Part shown: positions 55,133-64,000 of the stretch, piece by piece | Position numbering within the stretch: position 1 is the first letter of the stretch | Layout of the letters: every line of letters starts with the position of its first letter | Assembly: GCA_037974965.1 (NCBI GenBank) | Contig: JBBPFI010000012.1 | Location: forward strand, 806,001-870,000 | Direction: 5' to 3' | DNA: 64,000 nt | Source: Dacryopinax spathularia | Taxonomy: Eukaryota; Basidiomycota; Dacrymycetes; Dacrymycetales; Dacrymycetaceae | Notes under the pieces: model-generated | What the model was told of the DNA's origin: nothing | Database searches by the model: none | Seen by the model: only the letters and a program-made list of their open reading frames with translations | Translations under genes and position numbers: made by a program

Positions 55133-56364
55133 TCACCCCTTGAACGGCCACCTATATTCCCCGCCCTTGAACTCGCCCTTCCAGTCGTATAGGAAGACAT
55201 CGCCCTGATGCGGCCACTTTTCGAGGTTTTGCTCCGGTCCGCCGTTGTCCGTGTTGTTCGACGCGGTAGTGATGAACATCAGGCTGTTGTCCTTCCCTAT
55301 TATACTCCTTCATCAGCCCATGCCCACCCAACCGAAGTCCCAGCCGGCTGGCAGCTCAGGCCAGCGCGCGAAGAGCACTAAAGATAAGAGAAAAAGCAAA
55401 AAGAAGCTGTACTCACCACAGAAAATCGGCATCGTGACCTTATAAGCCGTAGGGATCCTAACGATCAGATCCACCCCCTTCCCGTCCTTCGTATACCTCA
55501 CCACGCACTCCCCGTTCCACCTCGCGCTCCATATACACCCCTCGGAGTCTACGCAGAGGCCGTCGTGCGTGCTTGTTTCGTATGGCGGGCTGCGGAGACC
55601 GAGGGCGGCGCCGTCTATGTGCGTGCGTTTGTTGGAGAGTGTGCCGGTGGTGAGGTCGTAGTCGTAGGCGTGGATTTTATCGCGGCCGGAGTCGGTGAAG
55701 TAGCTGCGAGCGCACGTGTGAGGATGTGTGAACCGGAGAAAAGAAGATCGTGCGTGTGAAGGCCAAGAGAGAAGAGGCGGAGATGCAAGAAGACAGAGAG
55801 AGGAAGGTGATAAGGCTGAAAGAGATCGACTCACAAAGTCCACTTGCCGTCCTCCTCCCACCACGCCATGCCATTACAGTCCGTCCACCCGCCTTCGACC
55901 AGCCTAACCCCCTCTCCATCCACACCCAAGCACCAGAGCTCCCCTCCCAAATCCTCTCCCTTCTCTCCCCCCTCCCTACCCAACAGTGTACCGCAAAAGA
56001 ACCTCCCCTTGGGATCGCACGCACCATCATTAAACCTCGTCACCTTCTGCAGCTGCGCGCTCAACGGTTTCGCAAGATAATTAATCTTCAAATACCCAGC
56101 CCTCTCCGGGTCCGGGTCAAGCGTACAAAACCCCTGCCTAGCCGCCCCAGCCAGACCGCCCTTCTCCCTCAGGACCAAACACCCCACAGGCTCGTCAACC
56201 AGGTCGGTGGTGAGTTCCTTAGTGGAGAGAGAGTAGTGAAGCACTTTCTTGCCGTTTATGTCGAGGAAATGGACTGTGTCGGTTTGGGGGTCGTAGATCG
56301 GTCCTTCGCCGAGGTTGAGCCCGAGCTTGAGGAGGGGCTCGGTGAGCGTTATTTCGCGGACCAT
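55133..56364 (-). CDS. SMP-30/gluconolactonase/regucalcin-like hydrolase
   Basis: This is a six-bladed beta-propeller metalloenzyme of the SMP-30/gluconolactonase family, hydrolysing sugar or other lactones. I start at ATG 56364 (MVREITLTEPLLKL) since the family motif LNLGEGPIYDPQTDTVHFLD begins soon after, with the metal-binding Glu. An open extension to 56616 is hydrophobic and glutamine-rich and is probably leader. Further motifs: RFNDGACDPKGRFFCGT (Asn ligand), GWTDCNGMAWW, then an intron to YFTDSGRDKIHAYDYD, HDGLCVDSEGCIWSARWNG (Asp) and VTMPIFCG. A second intron leads to DNSLMFITTASNNTDNGGPE and the end FKGGEYRWPFKG, stop TGA 55133-55135. All three ligand motifs are present. Confidence 0.88.
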
Positions 56365-57301
56365 TGTTGATGCTCTTGTCTCAGCGAGTTGTCTGTGATG
56401 TTGTTGTTGTTGTCTGGTGTTGCAGCGAGGTCGTTCGAATCGTCTCGCTGTTGTAGATGAACAGGAGAGAACGAACAGCTGTAAGCCAGCTCCAGCAGCC
56501 CCATAAGCCCCGCACACCATCAGTCCCCTCACATGCCCTTCATCCCTCACACCATCCGAAGTGTGGACCTCCACGCCGAGTAGGCCGAGCACCACCACCG
56601 GGAAGTGTGTGTGCCCCATCTCGCAATCGTCCCGTGCCCGGAGGAATGATAGCCAGTCGGGTCATGTGACTATACATATGTGCGGGGGATCTTCGGCCCG
56701 CTGGACCTTCTGATCAGTCTGCTCATGTCGCTCCGGTCAGAACTGAACCAGATCACAGAGATATGACATTGTATTTCTCCATTGTGTCTGGCCGACATTG
56801 CAGTTGATGATGGTAAGAAAAGTTATTGCACTCCTGGCTGAGTATGCCACCCGGATCCTACTCATTCTCACCCACGGCAGGCAAATAACGCTCATGTTCT
56901 TCGATCCCGACATCACGTCTGCTTATCCGCCATTGCACATTATTTGAAGGACATCCATGCACTCAAGCTCAACAATAGCGCCAGGCGAAGACTTACAGAC
57001 CTATATGTAGCAGTAGTGAGGAATCATACTATCATCACAGCCATCGATCAAACTCATTCAATTTGATTGAGGTATGTCGACAGCGAGATGTTCCAAAGAT
57101 AATGCAGCCGCTTGCGATCAGAAAGGCTCGAGAGTTTAGAAAAATGTGTACGTTTGTTTAGTAGATCAGGTGGACAATGGTCAATGAGCGAGCACTGGAA
57201 GCTTGCTTGCTTAGGCCTGTGTAAGCAGTGTTAAGAGCTTTGATTTGAGTGCGACGGAAGCGCCAGTACGCACAGTTCGAGACAGAAACCCCTCCTCGAG
57301 A
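56365..57301. other. Intergenic region
   Basis: About 940 bp between the SMP-30 gene start and the 3' end of the F-box/LRR pseudogene. No supported gene. Small frames show no domain. Confidence 0.5.
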
Positions 57302-58765
57302 TCAACACATGGTCTGCTTTTTTTCATCTCCACCTTCCAGAGAAACAGGCGCAAGGAGTGGACAGTTTCGGTAAAGTTGAATGAAGCCAGCATCGGTGAC
57401 TCGGATGGGCTCATACTGCCAACTATTGATGCACAGGCTGAGTGCTCGCAGCTCAGGCCAACCTCGAGTAAGCCGAATAAGAAAATCATCATCCACAAAC
57501 AAATATGTCTTCTCGCCCAACATCGACAGCGAAAATCGGTGGAGGTCGAGTTGCTCCAGTGGGTAGAGCTGTTCCAGTCCACATTCGTCAATTTTGGCTA
57601 TGGGACGGTGGACATTTCGATAGTGGAGCGACAGTTGGAGGTGTTTGAGCTGATGCCCTGAGCTTGTGGACAAGTCGATGATCGCCTTGACTAAGGGAGG
57701 AAGCTCTTCTCCAAACACAAATATAGAGGTGAGGTTGAGTTTGACCAGTGGGCCGGCAATACAGGGTAAGAAATGGGTGCAGAACAGGAGACTTGAGGTG
57801 AGAGTGAGGCGTTTGAGGCTGCCAAATGCCAGAGGTTCCAGGTGCTGCTGCACCCGAGAACAGGGCAAGAAGTCAGGGGAAATGCGCTCCAGGTGATACT
57901 CCGGAATGGGCACATTTTCCGGCTGTGGCGCTGCTAATGCACCCTCATCGAGCTCGAGGTTCTCCAGTACTTGAGACTGAGCCAGCACTCCAAGAAGATT
58001 CTTGCTTCTTCCGAGAGCTGTCAGGCCGAAGGATTTCAGTTTGCCCTGGGCCTGTCGCAATAGCGCAATAAGCTCGTTGATTAACGTAGGCCTGAGTGCA
58101 CAGGGAAGGTCGATGGCGAATCGGAATTCAAGCATATTCTTGAAAAGGTCGAGAATGAAGGGGATATGTGTCGTCATTGATTGGCCAAGACGGTCATCCC
58201 ACTTTCTGCAGGAAAGGGTGATGTGCTACACCTTTGGCCCAGCGAGAGCCGTCACGATCTTGGTGAAGTACATGCTGTCCTCCAGGATGGTGATGGCTTC
58301 CAGATTGGGTAGTGGATGTCTCCACTGGGCGATGCCGGTTATAACATCGGCATTTGTGCGCTGCTCAGCAATACAGGCACGGCACCCATGATGGCAATGT
58401 GCCTCCGATCCAGGAGATTTGGGGTGCTTCGGGTCCAAGGTTATTCTCCGTACCAGCTGCGCATAGGGCCAGTATTTGTCGAGATGTCTCGGGAATGCTT
58501 CTCGCGTGTCTTGACGGCCCTTCACGATTCTGTGCCTTAAGCGTGCCCGGACACAGTCCGAATATTGCTTTGACACTTCGTAGGCGAGCTCATGACCGGG
58601 TATGAGGCAAACCAATGGCTTCAAGCTAGGCAACTCTCGCCAGAGCAGCTTGATACAGCGTGGGTAGAATTGGCGACAAGTTCTTGAAAGTTGGGCAAGG
58701 GTGTAACGGGCCGAAGTGTCTGAGCCCAGCTCCTCTAGAATAAAGGGGAACAGGTCATCCATCAT
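57302..58765 (-). pseudogene. F-box/LRR-like gene with one in-frame stop (duplicate A)
   Basis: From ATG 58765 the frame reads MMDDLFPFILEELGSDTSAR, LAQLSRTCRQFYPRCIKLLW (F-box-like helices) and continues to codon 179. A TAG at 58226-58228 then stops it. Reading on in the same frame gives HITLSCRKWDDRLGQSMTTH and an intact LRR part to QTMC at 57302. In the sister gene at 60.7-62.4 kb the same position reads VERITLLEKE, so the TAG replaces a glutamate codon. A 26-bp intron from GTGTAG to TGCAG could remove the stop but would shift the frame, so it does not rescue. Relative to the sister, the upstream leader (58821-58766) also lacks one base, removing the longer start. The gene is either a recent pseudogene or makes a 179-residue protein of F-box type. 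Confidence 0.75.
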
Positions 58766-59075
58766 GATGACCTTGTGTGCACGGGTGGCAAAGGGACGGA
58801 AGGGGAGAGAAGGTCGGCCATTGAGGGTTCAGTCGGTCGGAGATGCGTCATATGGTTGTGAGAAGTTGCGATTGGTAAGAATCGAGGTCGATAGTTGTAG
58901 GTCGAGGTGGAGAGCAGTCGCGAGAAAGGAGCAACAGAAAGCATCCCAGAAAGCAGCGTGGATGTCGGAGCTTGAAGGCCCGCAAAATCAGGCGGATCTA
59001 AAAGTAGAGCTTCTTGCCTTCTTTTATTCCAGGTAAGTCCGGTACATTCATCTGCGTCGTCACAGCCACTCTTAT
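57302..59075. repeat. Duplicated segment, copy A (with 60692-62665)
   Basis: The F-box/LRR gene and its promoter are duplicated in direct orientation. Homology runs past the gene: the promoter block with GAGCTTCTTGCCTTCTTTTA near 59000-59035 and TCACAGCCACTC near 59060 recurs near 62590-62655. The copies are clearly diverged, so the duplication is not very recent. Confidence 0.7.
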
Positions 59076-60691
59076 GGCTGACAAAATGCCTCTTGACGTA
59101 GCTATTCGCTGTTTCCGGCTGCCAAGCAGCGGGGATAACAGGAGAGCGCGATCTGCTGAAGGATGGTGCTCGCCTTGGTCCGTGCATACATGCGTTAGCC
59201 AAATAGCCGATGTTCAATGTAGCATGTATGAACGCACCTTAATCCTAGCGCTTCCGTACGGGTCATCCACTCCTGGCCTCTCAATACTGCTATTCCTCGA
59301 CTGTACCCTGAAGCTCAATGGGACCTTCTGAATCGTTTGCACGTTCGCCGACCCGTAAGTCCCGGCTGTGGGCAACAGGTTCAGAGCATCTCGCTGGCGG
59401 AGCCGACTGGTATTGCAGGAGGATGTTGGATGGAATACGGTCCAGCGCTTGCTAAGCCTGTTCGTTGGAGGCCAGAAACGATCGCTCGAACGTCGTGCCC
59501 AACCTCGCGGCAGCGCCTCTGATCTCCCGGTATATGGGAGAACACCGATATGGGAGTGTGTAATACAGTCCTACCGAAGGGAGAGGAGCGGGATGCACGG
59601 TGTCGAGGAGCGCATCCAGCGAGAATGGCTTGATTATACCGTAGTGTACAGTGCTCTATCATACAGCTCTACTTCCGCTTCAGCTTGTTGAACACGATCT
59701 CAAGGGGTAGATGCGCACTACATCATCGCCTACGCCCCATCCCTCGACCAAGATTTGACCATCAACCTCGGTCAGACCGCGTGAGCCTCACCCACCCCAA
59801 TCTCTCTCCTCCCACTCTCCGTTCCATCTTGTCCTCTGTCCCCATACGTATGAGATTTGGGTTGATAGAAACTCGACTCAGGAACCTCAGACGCCTCCCT
59901 CCTCACAATCCCTTCCCGCACCGTCAAGTAAGTGAGGCGTTGCAGATGGAAGAGAAGGATTTGAGTCGGTGCACGGAGGAGAGGATATGCAGGGCTGTTG
60001 ACGAGTACTGAGATCAGTCGAGAGGTTGGACTGGCCGATGTCAAGCAGTGACACCAGGGGGAGGACAAGGAGGATATGTGAGACGAGGGAGATGCCGTGG
60101 TACGTTGGTCCAAGGGATTGGTCATGTGACTTGGGCGCTTGCCATCTTTGGCGCCCTCCTAAAGTCGGAGCTCGTACGGCTGAGTTGAACAATCGTGCAG
60201 GCAGACGATATCATCGTGGGCATCCCTCCTAGGATTAACATAGACTTGCAGACGGGCTGTTACGTCAACAAGTTGGGCGTAGCACGCTAACCTCAGGCTA
60301 ACGGTGCAAAATTGCCAGTGGTCAATCTGATCAGTTGGAAGGCGTTAGAATGCTGTAATCACAGGATGCTGGCCCCAAAGAATGAAAACAACACAGAGCG
60401 GCCACACATGATCGCTGTTGACTTGAAGAGCAGAAGTAGGCAGTCGTCAACTTTAACATCTACACCCCCAACCCTGGGCACATGTAACCGCCCTGGAATG
60501 TTTCAGAGTGTCCCACACATACTGATTGCAAACGGCCATTCCATGGTGGTTTCAACCTCTTCAGTTTGATTTATGTACATATCTTCTACAGAGTATGGGA
60601 GCATCATGGATATTGGCATACGCAGCAGACCTCGGAAGCCCTCGAGCCAAGCATGGTAATGTATGGCAGCTAAGTTCTGCCCCAAGAAGCC
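58766..60691. other. Region between the two F-box/LRR copies
   Basis: It contains the promoter of copy A (about 58766-59075, homologous to that of copy B) and about 1.6 kb of unique sequence. A short plus-strand piece near 59705-59782 reads HYIIAYAPSLDQDLTINLGQ and could be a gene scrap, but has no flanking exons. No gene is supported. Confidence 0.45.
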
Positions 60692-62356
60692 TCAGCTTTG
60701 ATCCCTTCCTCGTGAATGAGGTGTGCCAAGACAGGTAGTCAATGAATTAGAGATGAAGAAGTGACAAAGTATAGGTGCCGGAGCCTGTAGAAACATTGTA
60801 AACGCCTTAGAGTCACATGCGCAAGGAGCGTGCTCACCCCCACGAACATAACTCTGCCGTAATTCCTCTGATGTTTTCCCCTTCTCGCGCCCTTTCCTCA
60901 GGCAAATGTGCTCGAGAGATGGACATTGTTGCCGAAGTCTTGCATAGCCCTTCTTTGAAACTTTGACTGCGTTTGGTTGAGAACTGCAGAGCTGCAGGCT
61001 AAGCGAACACAGCTCCGGCCAATCTTGTGTGAGCTCAATGACAATGGCATTGGTCAGGAAGAGCACGGTCGGCTTCCCCGATATCAACAGCGTGAAGCTC
61101 TGAAGGGTGAGCAGTGCCAATTTAGAGAATTGTAGCCAGAGAGAGTTGTTGAGATGGGATGGGGGTGTGCGATTGATTATGGAAAGGTGAAGGTGTTTGA
61201 GGTTGTGGCCCGAGTTTTCGGAGGAGCGACGGATCATTTCTGTGAGAAGACCAAAGTCATACTCCCAGAAAAGCTTGAAAGAGAGGGCAAGTTCGACCAG
61301 AGGACCTGTGATACAGCTCAGGAGGTAAGTGCAGAACTCGATGCTTGAAATGAGGATCAGGCGCCTAAGGCTTGGGAATGCTGAGGCCTTCAGGTGATGC
61401 CGAACAAAAGCACAGGGCAAAAAGTCCGGACTTCGGCCTTGTAAGTGGACCTCTGAATCTGCCCCGTACTCCCACGAGTAATCATCGAGTTCGAGGGTTT
61501 CGAGTATTTGAGACTGAGCAAGGACTCGGAGCAATGCTGCGCTTCTTCCTGGGGCTATCAGGCCAAAAGACTGCAATGTGCCCTGGAGCTGTTCGACCAG
61601 GTCTGTGATCCCTTTGATCCGCGTTGAAGGCCAGCCCGGGAGGCAATGAGGAAAGAATCGGAGGCGGACGAGTTGCTTGAATGTGTTGGTTATAGTAGAC
61701 CATATGTGCTTCTTGCTGCTCCACACACACCGCTCCTTTTCGAGAAGAGTGATTCGCTCGACATGCGATTCGTGTAAAGCCTCCATGACCTCCCTGAGAT
61801 AGCAAGTCTCCAGAAAAGCAATGATGGATTTCAGGTTGGGGAGCGGCGGGCCCCACTGTGCAATGCTCTTTAAGACCATGGCATTCACGTACTTCTCATC
61901 AGCACATGTCATGCATGGATAAGGCTGAAGTCCGGGTGAATGTAGAGATCGATGATACGGGCTCGTAGCCAGTGTTATCTTCCATACGAATCTTGCATGA
62001 AACCAGTATTTGTCGAGGCATCGCGGCGATGGATCAGAACTATTCTGCCGATTGGGAACAACTCTTTCTGTGGGAGACACGGCATTGTCATCCGGATCTG
62101 TGGCTGCCGCTTCGTATGCATACTGGTAGGTCGGTATGAGTTGCATGAGCGGTCCCAGGCTGGGCAACTCTCGCCAGAGAAGCCTGACGCAGTGTGGGTA
62201 GAAGTGGCGACAAGTTCTTGAAAGCTGGGCGAGAGTTCGGCGGGCCAAAGCGTCCGAGCCCAGCTCCTCCAGGATGAGTGGAAGGAGGTCGTCCATCATG
62301 ATGACCCTCTTCGCGATGAGAGGGAGGGGGACGAGAGGGGAGGGAAGGTTGGCCAT
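60692..62356 (-). CDS. F-box/LRR-like protein (duplicate B)
   Basis: ATG 62356 gives MANLPSPLVPLPLIAKRVIM, and a second start MMDDLLPLILEELG matches duplicate A. The F-box-like helices LAQLSRTCRHFYPHCVRLLW are followed by a degenerate LRR domain: LPNLKSIIAFLET, VERITLLEKERCVW, LQSFGLIAPGRSAALLRVLA, LETLELDDYSWEY, FPSLRRLILISSIEF, LKHLHLSIINR, LALLTLQSFTL and LCSLSLQLCSSQ. The frame is open to 60692, but the family end CPSLEHICLRKGREKGKTSE is reached near 60870. A GTGAGC donor near 60835 suggests that the last 45 codons may be intron or read-through. Unlike duplicate A, this copy has no internal stop. It is probably an SCF adaptor, substrate unknown. Confidence 0.75.
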   Translation of the reverse strand: MANLPSPLVPLPLIAKRVIMMDDLLPLILEELGSDALARRTLAQLSRTCRHFYPHCVRLLWRELPSLGPLMQLIPTYQYAYEAAATDPDDNAVSPTERVVPNRQNSSDPSPRCLDKYWFHARFVWKITLATSPYHRSLHSPGLQPYPCMTCADEKYVNAMVLKSIAQWGPPLPNLKSIIAFLETCYLREVMEALHESHVERITLLEKERCVWSSKKHIWSTITNTFKQLVRLRFFPHCLPGWPSTRIKGITDLVEQLQGTLQSFGLIAPGRSAALLRVLAQSQILETLELDDYSWEYGADSEVHLQGRSPDFLPCAFVRHHLKASAFPSLRRLILISSIEFCTYLLSCITGPLVELALSFKLFWEYDFGLLTEMIRRSSENSGHNLKHLHLSIINRTPPSHLNNSLWLQFSKLALLTLQSFTLLISGKPTVLFLTNAIVIELTQDWPELCSLSLQLCSSQPNAVKVSKKGYARLRQQCPSLEHICLRKGREKGKTSEELRQSYVRGGEHAPCACDSKAFTMFLQAPAPILCHFFISNSLTTCLGTPHSRGRDQS

Positions 62357-62665
62357 CGCTCGGTGTGCTGGAGGGAGAGATGTTATGTCGTAGCGGTGCT
62401 TTGATCCAGGTGGAGCAGGTTGCAGCGAAGGAATCGAAAGCAACCAGGTGGGCATTTGGTCTGCTGAGGAGCGAGGCTGGTCGCTGTGTGCCGAGGTGGA
62501 GTTAGCCAAAGGGTGACGAGCAACAGAGAGCAAGCATTCTCGTCGTCGGACCTCCAATGTCCGCAAAATCAAGCGGATCTAAAACAAGAGCTTCTTGCCT
62601 TCTTTTATTCCAGCACTTACTCCGGCGCATTCATCCGATGTGTCACAGCCACTCGTATCGACGGC
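60692..62665. repeat. Duplicated segment, copy B (with 57302-59075)
   Basis: This is the second copy of the direct duplication carrying the F-box/LRR gene. It includes the matching promoter block near 62565-62655. It is intact, unlike copy A. Confidence 0.7.
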
Positions 62666-63278
62666 AACAACTGTGCCTTGGATCTTTTGTCGTTGACTTT
62701 GCCGTCCGACCTTGCCTGCCAGATGAGGTAATGGTAGAGTGAAGATGAACGGAATAAGTCTTGCTGCCGGGCTTGAGCTGAGCGTGCAAGCTTCAGCCTC
62801 GTGCGACGACAAAGCAGCATATACGCGCCTCAATCCTCAATCCTACATCCTGATCGCCGGGCCAAGACCTCGACCCATCATCGATCGGCTCGATAGTATT
62901 CGTATGGCCGACGTGCAGCAACCAGGACCGGACTCGAATCTTCACCCATTGCGTAAGGGTAGGAGCAGATGCTGCTGCCGGCGCTCGTTCCAGACGACGG
63001 CTGGGTCACAGGCGCGACCTTGACTCCGATCGACGAGCTACGGACAGCCAAGAGATCGCGGAGCTCGAGCCAGCTGAGACCGCCGCCACCGCCAGCGTCA
63101 GAGGAATGACGAATCCTATCGATTGCTGTCCAGAGAGGCTCGTCTGATCATAAAGTATTGTACAATGCTGATATCGTATCCTGCGCCTCCCTCAGTTTCC
63201 ACAATGGATACTGGAAGGATATAACGCACTACAGCCTCGCTCCCCTCAACCAACCTAGCCATCAACCTCTCAGGCACC
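62357..63278. other. Intergenic region
   Basis: It holds the promoter of F-box/LRR copy B (homologous to copy A's) and the 3' flank of the Fe-S scaffold gene. No gene is seen. Confidence 0.5.
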
Positions 63279-64000
63279 CTACGCTGCCACCCCGTTCTCC
63301 GCCGTCCCATTCTGCGCCCCTCCATGCGACCCACCCCCATGCGCCCCGCTACCATTGGCAGCGGCAGCAGCAGCAAGAGCCCGCACATCATCCTCACTAA
63401 ACCCCGGTACCCCTTCACCCCGCTGTACGGCCTCCGCGCCCTCAACGACCTTTCTGACAATCCCCTCAAACAGCTTAAACGTCGTCGTGCGCTTATACGC
63501 CTCCAGCAGCCTAAACCCTCCCTCCTCTGCTCCTGCTTCGCCCTCATCATCCCTGGGCTTAAGGTCCTCCGGCACCTCCCCATCCAGCAACTCCACCAAC
63601 TTCGTATCGATCGGCAGCCTCCCCAAGAACCTTACCCCCTCCCTTCTAGCCATCCCCTCCCCCCCTCCCGTACTAAACACATTGCTCACCTCCCCACAAC
63701 ACGGACACACATAGCCCGACATGTTCTCTATTATCCCCAGTAGGGGGAGGGAGACGGTCCGTGTGAAGGAGAGGGATTTGAGGCAGTCGACGAGGGAGAG
63801 GGCTTGGGGTGTTGTTACGAGTACTGAGGTGAGGTGCGGGTGGACGGGGGAGAGGTGTTCGAGGAGGGAGAGGTGTTCGTCTGATGTTCCTGTGGGGACG
63901 GGTCAGCGCCGTCCTCGAGCATACACCCCAATATCTATCTCCAAAGATATGGAAGGTGATAGGGGCGGGCGAATCAGGAAGTTTAGTGGGAAAAGCGAGA
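63279..64000 (-). CDS. Cfd1/NUBP2-type cytosolic Fe-S cluster scaffold ATPase, 3' part
   Basis: This P-loop ATPase of the MRP/NBP35 family forms a scaffold with Nbp35 for cytosolic and nuclear Fe-S clusters. The window holds the last exon (about 63891-63279) and, up to the edge, an intron. After the CACAG acceptor the exon reads GTSDEHLSLLEHLSPVHPH, VLVTTPQALSLVDCLKSL and LLGIIENMSGYVCPCCGEVS. The CPxC motif, here CPCC, holds the bridging cluster. NVFSTGGGEGMARREGVRFL and PIDTKLVELLDGE follow. The form NVFSTGGG without an extra insertion fits Cfd1 better than Nbp35. The C-terminal tail after about 63470 is alanine/glycine-rich and long, ending NGTAENGVAA. The Walker motif lies outside the window. 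Confidence 0.87.

Noticed and set aside
56365-56616. N-terminal extension of the SMP-30 gene
   Set aside because: The open frame exists, but homologues start at MVREI and the extension is rich in Gln and His without family likeness.
58203-58228. Tiny intron (GTGTAG...TGCAG) that would remove the stop in the F-box/LRR duplicate
   Set aside because: The 26-bp length would shift the reading frame and is shorter than other introns here.
59705-59782. Possible coding scrap HYIIAYAPSLDQDL
   Set aside because: No neighbouring exons, start or domain could be found.

Overview
The window looks like nuclear DNA of a basidiomycete fungus, probably an Agaricomycete. Genes are dense, lie on both strands and are broken by many introns of about 45-70 bp. 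Several reading frames only become continuous when these introns are removed. Typical fungal families are present: F-box/LRR expansions, dienelactone hydrolases, TAP-like alpha/beta hydrolases, CMC1, a mitochondrial acyl carrier protein and mitochondrial bL17. No tRNA, rRNA or CRISPR array was seen.

Layout. 1-95 is the start of a gene that leaves the window. 2.36-10.3 kb holds three tandem minus-strand copies of a TAP-like serine hydrolase. 11.1-16.9 kb holds three dienelactone hydrolases and one aldo/keto reductase. 17.3-24.4 kb holds two small NTF2-like paralogues, a disordered KEN-box protein, CMC1 and a large F-box/WD40 protein. 24.8-27.2 kb is a secreted or vacuolar metallophosphoesterase. 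28.2-29.7 kb is an F-box-like protein. 30.4-33.3 kb is a convergent pair of short-chain dehydrogenases.

About 33.9-50.3 kb is the most unusual part. It is a very large Helitron-type rolling-circle transposon with an intact 1953-residue Rep/helicase gene and at least seven further genes. One is a 12-exon gene for a full-length RPA70-like single-strand DNA-binding protein. The others are two head-to-head paralogues of unknown family, two coiled-coil proteins near the two ends, and three novel proteins. Four of the element's genes carry a TATA box 35-46 bp upstream of the ATG, and a short direct-repeat array lies near the right end. The Rep/helicase would nick and unwind the element, the RPA would coat the displaced strand, and the other proteins may be accessory factors. 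That division of labour is inference. The exact element ends were not found.

50.7-56.4 kb returns to host genes: a tetraspan membrane protein, mitochondrial bL17, mitochondrial acyl carrier protein and an SMP-30/gluconolactonase. 57.3-62.7 kb is a duplicated F-box/LRR segment, one copy of which has an in-frame stop. The window ends inside a Cfd1/NUBP2-type Fe-S scaffold ATPase gene on the minus strand.
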